In this document: piece after piece, positions 32,954 through 40,084 of the stretch | How the letters are laid out: each line of letters opens with the position of its first letter | Numbering within the stretch: position 1 is the first letter of the stretch | Notes under the pieces: model-generated | Database searches by the model: none | Seen by the model: the letters and a program-made list of their open reading frames with translations, nothing else | What the model was told of the DNA's origin: nothing | Origin: Rufibacter roseus | Lineage (GTDB): Bacteria; Bacteroidota; Bacteroidia; Cytophagales; Hymenobacteraceae | Assembly (NCBI RefSeq): GCF_001647285.1 | Contig: NZ_LRML01000013.1 | Location: 1 to 64,000 of the forward strand | Length of the DNA: 64,000 nucleotides | Direction: 5' to 3' | Made by a program: the position numbers and the translations under genes

Positions 32954-34198
32954 ATGTTCGATATTGACAAATGGCAGGAGATTCTGGGCACCGTCCGGAA
33001 AAACAAACTAAGGACGTTTTTGACGGCTTTTGGGGTTTTCTGGGGCATTTTTATGCTGGTGCTTCTGCTGGGTGCGGGGCAAGGCCTGCAGAACGGCGTG
33101 TTCAACCGTTTCGGTGACGGAGCCAAGAACAGCATCTTCTTCTCAGGCGCTAAAACTTCCTTGGCCCACAAAGGGTTGAGCCCTGGCCGCCAAATTCAGC
33201 TATCTAATGAAGATTTGGCCACCATAGTACGCGAGGTGCCAGAAGTAAACATTGTTTCACCGCGTAACCGCTTGTGGGGCGAATACACCATCAACTACAA
33301 AACCGAAAACGGCTCTTACCAGGTTTTTGGCTCTATTCCAGAGTTTCTGGAGATGAACGGGGAACGTGTGAAATCTGGCCGGCTGCTAAACCAAAAGGAT
33401 TTGGATGAGAAGCGCAAAGTAGTGGTGATTGGGGATAAAGTGCGCGAAGTGCTGTTCAAAGACAAGCCAGCCGTGGGGGAATACGTGAACATCAAGGGGA
33501 TTCACTTTAAGGTAGTGGGCACCTTTACCGTGCGTGGCAACAACGGCGGCCGCCGCGAAGAACGTGCCTACATTCCGTTTAGCACGTTGCAAACTGCCTA
33601 TAACCAGCCTAACCAGGTGCAGCTGATTGGTATGGTAGCCAAACCGGGAATAAAAGCCACCGTCATTGAAGAGAAAGTAAAGCATCTGCTGGCCCAGCGG
33701 CATAAATTTTCCCCCGAAGATGCCCAAGCTCTTCAAATCAACAATGGCGAGAAAGAGTACGAGCAGATGATGGGTCTTTTCAACGGCATTAACATCTTTG
33801 TGTGGATTGTGGGCATAGGTACGCTCATTGCTGGTATTGTGGGAGTGAGCAACATCATGCTCATCATCGTGAAAGAGCGCACCCGTGAAATTGGCGTACG
33901 CAAGGCTTTAGGCGCCACTCCGTTCTCAGTAGTAAGCCTGATTCTGCAGGAGTCCATTATTATTACGGCTTTATCTGGTTATTTAGGCCTGCTGGCGGGT
34001 GTTGGTCTGCTTGATTTGGTTCGCTACGCCATCGACTCATCTGGGGCGGAACTGCCTTTCTTCGCTAATCCGGGGGTACATCTGGGAGTAGCCGTCTCAG
34101 CCACAGTCTTGCTGGTGCTTGCCGGAGCTCTGGCTGGTCTAGTGCCCGCCCTGAAAGCAGCTAGAATTAAACCGATTGAAGCGTTGAGAGCAGACTGA
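32954..34198 (+). CDS. MacB-like ABC permease 1
   Basis: A 414-residue permease with an N-terminal membrane helix, a large periplasmic MacB core domain and three C-terminal helices in an FtsX domain. RKNKLRTFLTAFGVFWGIFM (about 15-34) is the start signature. VKERTREIGVRKALGATPFS near residue 310 precedes the C-terminal helices, and GLVPALKAARIKPIEALR ends the protein. It is expected to work with the ATPase upstream. It is a paralogue of the next gene at 34582, with which it shares the same layout and ends. Confidence 0.94.
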   Translation: MFDIDKWQEILGTVRKNKLRTFLTAFGVFWGIFMLVLLLGAGQGLQNGVFNRFGDGAKNSIFFSGAKTSLAHKGLSPGRQIQLSNEDLATIVREVPEVNIVSPRNRLWGEYTINYKTENGSYQVFGSIPEFLEMNGERVKSGRLLNQKDLDEKRKVVVIGDKVREVLFKDKPAVGEYVNIKGIHFKVVGTFTVRGNNGGRREERAYIPFSTLQTAYNQPNQVQLIGMVAKPGIKATVIEEKVKHLLAQRHKFSPEDAQALQINNGEKEYEQMMGLFNGINIFVWIVGIGTLIAGIVGVSNIMLIIVKERTREIGVRKALGATPFSVVSLILQESIIITALSGYLGLLAGVGLLDLVRYAIDSSGAELPFFANPGVHLGVAVSATVLLVLAGALAGLVPALKAARIKPIEALRAD

Positions 34199-34254
34199 TT
34201 TTTAATTTGGAATTGAGAATTGTTTAGGAATATATATATAGTTACGCATTCCGT

Positions 34255-34280
34255 CCCCCTTTGAAGGGGGTAGGGGGATG
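34255..34280. repeat. CCCCCTTTGAAGG element, forward copy
   Basis: CCCCCTTTGAAGGGGGTAGG then GGGATG. Its inverted partner lies at 34397-34426. Confidence 0.7.
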
Positions 34281-34396
34281 ACAAGATGGATAGAACAAGT
34301 AGAAGCTGTAGTTTAAAAACAGAGAGAATTGATTCTCGGGAGGATGTGCATCAGCAGAATAAAAAAATCAGCAATGTGTGGACCTGCTAGTGCAAA

Positions 34397-34426
34397 CATC
34401 CCCCTTGGCCTCCTTCAAAGGGGGGG
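34397..34426. repeat. CCCCCTTTGAAGG element, inverted copy
   Basis: CATCCCCCTTGGCCTCCTTC followed by AAAGGGGGG, the reverse complement of the element at 34255-34280 with a few changes. The pair could fold into a stem closing a 116-bp loop. Confidence 0.7.
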
Positions 34427-34487
34427 TATCAGAAAGGCACGGAAGTAACTTCCGCGCCATAGAATGTGATGTATAAGGAAAGAATGA

Positions 34488-34527
34488 CTGTTTTTGACCT
34501 GATTTTCTGAAAACTGGACAAAAACAG
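34488..34527. repeat. Dispersed ~40-bp palindrome, copy 15
   Basis: CTGTTTTTGACCTGATTTTC pairs with GAAAACTGGACAAAAACAG, 54 bp upstream of the second permease start. Confidence 0.85.
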
Positions 34528-34542
34528 ATTAAATAAAATTCT

Positions 34543-34576
34543 TGACTCAGGACTCGCGACTCAAGACTCAGAACTC
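34543..34576. repeat. GACTCA(A/G) word repeat
   Basis: Short tandem words GACTCAG, GACTCGC, GACTCAA, GACTCAG and AACTCAA, just upstream of the permease 2 start codon. Confidence 0.65.
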
Positions 34577-34581
34577 AAAAA

Positions 34582-35832
34582 ATGATTGACATAGACAAAT
34601 GGTCTGAGATTTACGCCACAGTGAAGAAACATAAGCTTCGGACGGCGCTGACGGCCTTTGGCGTATTCTGGGGTGTATTCATGCTGGTGCTGCTGTTGGG
34701 GGCCGGAAAGGGGCTGGAAAACGGTGTTACAAATGAATTCAACGTAGCCAAGAACGCCGTGTTCGTCTGGACGCAACGCACTAGCGTGCCGTACATGGGC
34801 CTGAAGCCGGGGCGTTTTGTAAACTTAGTGAATGAAGACGTAGAGGCCATTAAAAGCCAGCTTCCGGAGGTGGGGGTGGTGTCGCCGAGCAGCCAGCTGT
34901 GGGGCACTTTCACCGTGAGCCGTAACGATAAAAACTCATCGTTTACCGTGAATGGCGAATTTCCGGAGCTACTGTACGTAGAGCCGCTTTCCATCAGTAA
35001 AGGCAGGTTTTTGAACAAGCTTGACATTGACGAGAAACGCAAAGTCGCTATTATAGGGCCGCGGGTGCAAGTAGTTTTGTTTAAGCCCGAGGAAGACCCA
35101 ATAGGCAAGTACATCAACATTAAAGGCAGCTATTTTCAGGTAGTGGGCGTGCACCAGCCGGTAGGTAAAAGCGAAGACATTGTGCAGGGGGCGCAGACCA
35201 TTTTCATTCCGCACTCTACGCTGCAGCAGACTTTTAACCAGCAGAACCGCATTGGGCACCTGAAACTGATTCCGGTCCCCGGTGTGGCGGCGGTGGTAGT
35301 GGAAGACAAGGTAAAAGCCCTGTTGGCTCAGCGGCACAAAGTAGCCCCCTCAGACGTCAAGGCCTTTGGCTCAGCTAACATAGAGAAAGAGTTTCAGGAG
35401 ATACAGGGATTGTTTACGGGCATTTCCAGCTTCAGCTGGTTTGTGAGTGTCATGACGCTTATTGCGGGCATCATTGGCGTGGGCAACATCATGCTCATTG
35501 TGGTGAAAGAACGCACGAAGGAAATTGGCATCCGGAAAGCAATGGGTGCCACGCCGCTTTCAGTCATTAGCCTGATTCTGCAGGAAAGCGTGGTCATTAC
35601 AGCGCTGGCCGGTTACCTGGGCCTGATGGCCGGAACCGGTTTAATTGCCCTGATTGATTACCTGATGGTAAAAATGGGAGCCACAGGCGGCATGTTCGCC
35701 AATCCCGAGGTGGACCCGCAGGTAGGATTCATGGCCATCGCGCTGCTGGTGATTATGGGAGCTCTGGCCGGGCTGATTCCGGCTACCAAAGCCGCACGTG
35801 TGAATCCGGTGGAAGCACTTAAAGACGAATAA
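34582..35832 (+). CDS. MacB-like ABC permease 2
   Basis: A 416-residue permease paralogous to the one at 32954. It opens with KKHKLRTALTAFGVFWGVFM, has a MacB-type periplasmic core domain, and ends with VKERTKEIGIRKAMGATPLS, three helices and GLIPATKAARVNPVEALKDE. It has no ATPase of its own and probably pairs with the ATPase at 32222, either as a heterodimer with permease 1 or as an alternative homodimer. The 383-bp repeat-rich gap before it is unusual for an operon. The adaptor gene follows after 33 bp. Confidence 0.93.
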   Translation: MIDIDKWSEIYATVKKHKLRTALTAFGVFWGVFMLVLLLGAGKGLENGVTNEFNVAKNAVFVWTQRTSVPYMGLKPGRFVNLVNEDVEAIKSQLPEVGVVSPSSQLWGTFTVSRNDKNSSFTVNGEFPELLYVEPLSISKGRFLNKLDIDEKRKVAIIGPRVQVVLFKPEEDPIGKYINIKGSYFQVVGVHQPVGKSEDIVQGAQTIFIPHSTLQQTFNQQNRIGHLKLIPVPGVAAVVVEDKVKALLAQRHKVAPSDVKAFGSANIEKEFQEIQGLFTGISSFSWFVSVMTLIAGIIGVGNIMLIVVKERTKEIGIRKAMGATPLSVISLILQESVVITALAGYLGLMAGTGLIALIDYLMVKMGATGGMFANPEVDPQVGFMAIALLVIMGALAGLIPATKAARVNPVEALKDE

Positions 35833-35865
35833 AACAGCACAGTAACATACCGTACATAAAACAAA

Positions 35866-36972
35866 ATGAAAAAAGTATTCTTAGGTCTGTTCATCATTAT
35901 CTTCTTAGCCGGAAGCGTCTGGATTGGACAGTACTTCTACAAAAAATCGACGACTGACCCGGTGGTATACAAAACCGAAAAGCCGTTTTACACCAACATT
36001 GTCAAGAAAACGGTGGCCACGGGTTCTATTGTGCCGCGCAAAGAAATCCAGATAAAGCCGCAGGTGTCAGGTATTGTGGAGGAGCTGTACGTAGAGGCGG
36101 GTCAGACGGTGAAGGCTGGGCAAATGATTGCCAAAATCAGGATTGTACCCAACATGGTGAGCGTGAACAATGCTGAGACCAGTGTGCAAACGGCTAAAAT
36201 CGCTTTCAGCCAAGCCAAACAAGAGCTGGACCGCCAGAAGCAGTTATTTGAGCAAAAGGTCATAGCCGAACAGGAATACAACAAATTTCTGCTGGAATAC
36301 AACCTCAAGAAAGAAGATTTAACCTCTGCCGAGAATAATTTACAGCTGGTGAAATCGGGAACCTCCAAGCGTACCGGCGGCTCTAACGTCATCTACTCCA
36401 CCGTGGAGGGAATGGTGCTGGACGTGCCGGTAAAAGTGGGGGCCTCGGTGATTGAGCGCAACAACTTCAACGAAGGCACCACCATTGCCGCCGTAGCCGA
36501 TATGAAAAGCCTCATTTTTGAAGGCAAGATTGATGAATCAGAGGTCGGCAAACTCCGCGAGGGCATGGATTTGAACCTGACCATTGGCGCCATCGAGAAC
36601 AAAGTGTATAAGGCCCGTCTGGAGCACATCGCCCCAAAAGGCATATTGGAGGAAGGTGCCGTGAAGTTTCAGGTGAAAGCCCAAATTTTACTGGAGCCGG
36701 GTGATTTTCTGCGTGCCGGCTACAGCGCCAACGCCGACATTGTGTTGGACCAGAAAGAGAACGTGCTGGCTATAAAAGAAGGCCTGTTGCAGTTCGGGAA
36801 GAAAAGCAAAGACAGTGTGTTTGTGGAGGTGGAGACAGGGCCACAGCAGTTCCAGAAAAAGCTGGTGAAAACCGGATTATCTGACGGTATCAACATTCAG
36901 ATTGTGGAAGGCCTGAAAGCCGAAGACAAAGTAAAAGTGACCGAAGCCGCCACGCCAGACAAGCAGTCATAA
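35866..36972 (+). CDS. MacA-like periplasmic adaptor (membrane fusion protein)
   Basis: A 368-residue membrane fusion protein of the HlyD/MacA type. An N-terminal anchor helix (VFLGLFIIIFLAGSVWIGQYF, about 4-23, of which I quote a part) is followed by a lipoyl half-motif VSGIVEELYVEAGQTVKAGQ (about 69-88), a helical hairpin (about 98-160, AKQELDRQKQLFEQKVIAEQ), the second lipoyl half and beta-barrel domains. It should link the MacB-like permeases to an outer-membrane channel. No TolC-like gene is present in the window. It ends the efflux operon and is followed by a strong terminator. Confidence 0.92.
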   Translation: MKKVFLGLFIIIFLAGSVWIGQYFYKKSTTDPVVYKTEKPFYTNIVKKTVATGSIVPRKEIQIKPQVSGIVEELYVEAGQTVKAGQMIAKIRIVPNMVSVNNAETSVQTAKIAFSQAKQELDRQKQLFEQKVIAEQEYNKFLLEYNLKKEDLTSAENNLQLVKSGTSKRTGGSNVIYSTVEGMVLDVPVKVGASVIERNNFNEGTTIAAVADMKSLIFEGKIDESEVGKLREGMDLNLTIGAIENKVYKARLEHIAPKGILEEGAVKFQVKAQILLEPGDFLRAGYSANADIVLDQKENVLAIKEGLLQFGKKSKDSVFVEVETGPQQFQKKLVKTGLSDGINIQIVEGLKAEDKVKVTEAATPDKQS

Positions 36973-36987
36973 AGTAGGCATGAATGT

Positions 36988-37031
36988 AAAACAGCGTGGG
37001 CAGCCATTTTTGGCTGCCCACGCTGTTTTTT
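36988..37031 (+). terminator. Strong intrinsic terminator of the efflux operon
   Basis: CAGCGTGGGCAGCC and GGCTGCCCACGCTG form a perfect 14-bp stem followed by six T, 15 bp after the adaptor stop codon. Confidence 0.9.
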
Positions 37032-37063
37032 AGGCTGTTTTTCAGAAAACAGGCCAAAAACGC
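37022..37063. repeat. Dispersed ~40-bp palindrome, copy 16
   Basis: GCTGTTTTTTAGGCTGTTTT pairs with GAAAACAGGCCAAAAACGC. It shares the T tract of the preceding terminator. Confidence 0.85.
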
Positions 37064-37096
37064 TTAACTTTCTGCTCTTGCACCGTATCTCTTTGC

Positions 37097-38218
37097 ATGA
37101 CTATGAAACACCTGGCAACCCTGTTAGAACTTCGCTTTAACCCTGAATTCAGTTTTGGCCCCGAGGGCAAACACGTGCGCGACGGCCTTTCCACCGTGCT
37201 GCGCACCGGTGATTATTTGTGGGTAAGCTGCGATGAACGTACCAAAGTGGAACGGCTCAAGAAGACCGGAGAGTACACCTATGCCGAGCACACCACCTTC
37301 GACCTGACCGAGTACCTGGAACTGCCCGACGGCAACAACTCAGAAATAGACATTGAAGGCATGGGCCGCGCCGGCGGCTATCTCTGGATTGTGGGCTCAC
37401 ACAGCCTGAAGCGCAGAAAGCCTAAAAGCAAAGATTCTATTGAAAAGCAGATCAACCGGCTGACCAAAGTAAAAAACGACCCTAACCGTTATCTGCTGGC
37501 CCGCATTCCGCTGGTAGAAAACCCAAAAACCGGAGAATTTACTCTTCAGAAATCCTGCCCTGACCCTGAAAACGGCGGCAAGACTTTGCGGGCTGCCCAG
37601 TTAGTAGGCACTTCCACCACAAACCAATTAATGGAAGCCGTGGCCAACGACCCGCACCTCAAAGATTTCCTGCCTATTCCGGGGAAAGACAACGGCTTTG
37701 ACATTGAAGGACTGGCGCTGCACGAAAACCGAATATTTTTAGGCTTGCGCGGTCCGGTGCTGCGGGGCTGGGCCATGCTGTTGGAGTTGCAGGTAGAGGA
37801 TGCGGAGCAGGAGGGGTATCTGCAGCTGGTGCCGGTAGAGGAAGATAAGCGGCTGTACAAAAAGCACTTCCTGCACATGAGCGGCAAAGGCGTACGCGAA
37901 CTGCGCATCAAAGGCGATGATCTGTATTTCCTGGCCGGCCCCACTATGGATTTGGACGGAACTATTGCCGTATACCGCTGGCCCAACGCCATACCAAGAA
38001 CTGCCAAGGGTGAGCAAGTGGTGCATAGAAAGGAGCTGGAGCATCTGTTTGACGTTCCGCACGGCAGCGGTATGACGAGCGGCCAAAACAAAGCCGAGGG
38101 TTTGGCTATTTATGATGATAACCACCTGCTCGTAGTCTTCGACAGCCCCTCTGCCTTGCGCAAACCTGAAGATGATGTGGTGTTGGCAGACTTGTACCGG
38201 ATTAGCGGCGGAAAATAA
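37097..38218 (+). CDS. DUF3616 domain protein
   Basis: A 373-residue protein matching the DUF3616 family, of unknown function. There is no signal peptide. Blocks such as VRDGLSTVLRTGDYLWVSCD, NNSEIDIEGMGRAGGYLWIV, GKDNGFDIEGLALHENRIFL and NKAEGLAIYDDNHLLVVFD look like repeated blades of a beta-propeller with an IEG motif. A second in-frame Met (MKHLATL) two codons downstream is an alternative start. It stands alone between the efflux operon and the L,D-transpeptidase gene. Confidence 0.88.
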   Translation: MTMKHLATLLELRFNPEFSFGPEGKHVRDGLSTVLRTGDYLWVSCDERTKVERLKKTGEYTYAEHTTFDLTEYLELPDGNNSEIDIEGMGRAGGYLWIVGSHSLKRRKPKSKDSIEKQINRLTKVKNDPNRYLLARIPLVENPKTGEFTLQKSCPDPENGGKTLRAAQLVGTSTTNQLMEAVANDPHLKDFLPIPGKDNGFDIEGLALHENRIFLGLRGPVLRGWAMLLELQVEDAEQEGYLQLVPVEEDKRLYKKHFLHMSGKGVRELRIKGDDLYFLAGPTMDLDGTIAVYRWPNAIPRTAKGEQVVHRKELEHLFDVPHGSGMTSGQNKAEGLAIYDDNHLLVVFDSPSALRKPEDDVVLADLYRISGGK

Positions 38219-38222
38219 GTCT

Positions 38223-38262
38223 CTGTTTTAGGCCTGTTTTTATAAAAATAAGCCGAAAATAG
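38223..38262. repeat. Dispersed ~40-bp palindrome, copy 17
   Basis: CTGTTTTAGGCCTGTTTTTA pairs with TAAAAATAAGCCGAAAATAG, 4 bp after the DUF3616 stop codon. Confidence 0.85.
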
Positions 38263-38313
38263 GCAGGAGTTGGAAAAGTAAATCAACGCATAGGGAATTA
38301 TATTTCAAGCAAA

Positions 38314-38832
38314 ATGAAAAAGGTGATTATGGCGCTTCTCCTGCTGATAATGGCAGTTGCTGCCACGTATGCGCTTTACCCAATATCTGCTAAACTGCCG
38401 AAGAACACTACCTTTGATCAGCTTGAGGTACTGAAGTCAGAGCGGAAACTTTTGGCATATTCCAAGGGCAAAGTCATCAGAAGCTACAACATTTCATTGG
38501 GCGCAAACCCAGAGGGGCACAAGCAGTACGAGGGCGACAACAAAACTCCCGAAGGCACCTACACCATCCACGACAAGAACCCGAACAGCGGCTACCATAA
38601 AAACCTGGGTGTTTCCTACCCCAACGTTCAGGACAAAGCGGCGGCCAAGAAGTTAGGTAAGTCGCCGGGTGGCGATATTAAAATTCATGGCCTTCGGAAT
38701 GGTGTCGGCTTTATTGGAAGGCTGCACCGGTTCATGGATTGGACGCACGGCTGCCTAGCCGTCACCGATGCTGAGATAGACGAACTTTACGCCCATACAC
38801 CAGTTGGCACGCCCATAGAAATTAAGCCGTAG
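38314..38832 (+). CDS. L,D-transpeptidase (YkuD) family protein
   Basis: A 172-residue exported protein with an N-terminal hydrophobic signal or anchor (VIMALLLLIMAVAATYALYP). The YkuD active site is present: the conserved His in KIHGLRNG and the catalytic cysteine in DWTHGCLAVTDAE (Cys147). Such enzymes form 3-3 crosslinks in peptidoglycan or attach proteins to it, and work in the periplasm. The small size means it is only a catalytic domain without a substrate-binding module. It belongs to the cell-wall gene group of this window. Confidence 0.9.
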   Translation: MKKVIMALLLLIMAVAATYALYPISAKLPKNTTFDQLEVLKSERKLLAYSKGKVIRSYNISLGANPEGHKQYEGDNKTPEGTYTIHDKNPNSGYHKNLGVSYPNVQDKAAAKKLGKSPGGDIKIHGLRNGVGFIGRLHRFMDWTHGCLAVTDAEIDELYAHTPVGTPIEIKP

Positions 38833-38850
38833 ACTAAGAACAACAGTAGG

Positions 38851-38893
38851 TGCGTTTTAAAGCTAGTTTCTGAAAAACAGCTCTAAAACAGCA
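38851..38893. repeat. Dispersed ~40-bp palindrome, copy 18
   Basis: TGCGTTTTAAAGCTAGTTTC pairs with GAAAAACAGCTCTAAAACAGCA, 18 bp after the L,D-transpeptidase stop codon. Confidence 0.85.
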
Positions 38894-38914
38894 CCAGCAC
38901 TCAAAGCCAATCCA

Positions 38915-39808
38915 ATGAAAAAAGCAGCGTTTCTATTACTTCTGATGTGCTTGCTAATAGCTGAAGGCTTTGGACAAGTCAAAGGCACCGTTACCGACCA
39001 ATCTACCGGCAAGCCGGTTTCCTTCGCCAATATTTGGGTGGAAGACCAAAGTATTGGCACCACTTCAAATGAGAAAGGGCAGTTTGAACTGAAAGCATCT
39101 TCGCTGGAAGGAAAAACGTTGATAGTATCTTGTTTGGGCTATGAACGGAAGTTGGTGCCTGTTACTGCCGCTCCACTTAAAATAGCCTTGAAACCCTCGG
39201 CCGTGTCATTGCGGGAGGTAACGGTAAAGCGGAACACCGCCCGCCGGAAAGCCGTCGTGAATCAGCTGGACAATGACACGCAACTGTGCTTCGGAAGCAA
39301 CGGCACCCCCTGGATTATTGCGCAATACGTTCCTTACAAACCCACCTACAGTAACACTCCTTTTGTAGACGAGGTTGCCATGGTGACGTTGAGCAACCTC
39401 AGGAAAGCTCAGTTTAAAATAAGGTTATTGGAGGTGAAGGAGAACGGTGAGCCAGGCAATGATTTGCTGACCACACCTTTGCTGGTAACCGCACCCAAGG
39501 GTATTAAAACTCTGCGCGTCAACCTAAGCCAATATGATTTGCTCATGCCATCCAAAGGCTTCTTTATTGCCTTTGAATGGTTAATTATTCCAGATAACAA
39601 ATATGAGCCGCGAGATGAAGAAACAGGAGAGAAGTTAAGCGAAACGTTCGTGTCTTATGAACCCAGCATCCGGACCTACAAAAAGTCGAGCCAAGTCCGC
39701 CACGGCTGGATTTACCACCAGGGCAAATGGCAAAGCACCGATAAAGTAGAAGAAGGAGATGCCATTGCCTCCGCCACTCCACATTTTCAGTTGACATTGA
39801 GTGATTGA
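38915..39808 (+). CDS. Secreted protein with carboxypeptidase-regulatory-like domain
   Basis: A 297-residue exported protein. The signal peptide MKKAAFLLLLMCLLIAEGFG is followed by a CarboxypepD-reg-like beta-sandwich (about 22-95): VKGTVTDQSTGKPVSFANIW, SIGTTSNEKGQFEL and LIVSCLGYERKLV. The remaining 200 residues (from about 100) contain VAMVTLSNLRKAQFKIRLLE and FFIAFEWLIIPDN, and do not resemble a TonB receptor barrel, so it is not a truncated receptor in any obvious way. The function is unknown. Homologues with this layout are common in Bacteroidota, and I expect it in the periplasm or on the outer membrane. Confidence 0.8.
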   Translation: MKKAAFLLLLMCLLIAEGFGQVKGTVTDQSTGKPVSFANIWVEDQSIGTTSNEKGQFELKASSLEGKTLIVSCLGYERKLVPVTAAPLKIALKPSAVSLREVTVKRNTARRKAVVNQLDNDTQLCFGSNGTPWIIAQYVPYKPTYSNTPFVDEVAMVTLSNLRKAQFKIRLLEVKENGEPGNDLLTTPLLVTAPKGIKTLRVNLSQYDLLMPSKGFFIAFEWLIIPDNKYEPRDEETGEKLSETFVSYEPSIRTYKKSSQVRHGWIYHQGKWQSTDKVEEGDAIASATPHFQLTLSD

Positions 39809-39841
39809 GACTGATGCTTTTCTAATTTAATAGAATTTTCA

Positions 39842-39936
39842 TGGCGCAAGCATCCGCTTGTGTCCGTTCGCATTGCAACGTTAGCCACCGCTGTTTCTCC
39901 AGGTACACCTGCGACCACAAGCGGACGCTTGCGCCA
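39842..39936. repeat. 21-bp inverted repeat pair (REP/MITE-like)
   Basis: TGGCGCAAGCATCCGCTTGTG (39842-39862, first 20 bases unchanged in pattern) is mirrored at 39916-39936 by its reverse complement with a single mismatch, separated by 53 bp. No coding potential. It resembles paired REP or miniature mobile elements. Confidence 0.75.
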
Positions 39937-39966
39937 GTGGTTATTGCATCTTATTTAAAATTTCTC

Positions 39967-40008
39967 TCTGTTTTCGGCCTCCTTTTCTGAAAAGAAGCCA
40001 AAAACAGA
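39967..40008. repeat. Dispersed ~40-bp palindrome, copy 19
   Basis: TCTGTTTTCGGCCTCCTTTTC pairs (one end base omitted) with GAAAAGAAGCCAAAAACAGA. It abuts the terminator at 40008-40044, between convergent genes. Confidence 0.85.
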
Positions 40009-40044
40009 AAGGGGCGCTCTGGAAATTTCCAGAGCCGCCCCTTT
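40008..40044. terminator. Bidirectional terminator
   Basis: AAAGGGGCGCTCTGGAAA pairs with TTTCCAGAGCCGCCCCTTT (one bulged C), between the convergent genes ending at 39808 and 40085. Confidence 0.8.
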
Positions 40045-40084
40045 CCAATATAAAGTCTAGCGTCTAAAATCTAACGTCAAACTA

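Larger units (their letters stand above)
34199..34581. other. 383-bp intergenic region within the efflux set, repeat-filled
   Basis: No gene is visible. It contains TTGGAATTGAGAATTGTT and a TATATATATA tract, two CCCCCTTTGAAGG elements in inverted orientation (34255-34280, 34397-34426), a 40-bp palindrome (34488-34527) and a word repeat of GACTCAGGACTCGCGACTC type (about 34543-34576). Confidence 0.7.
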
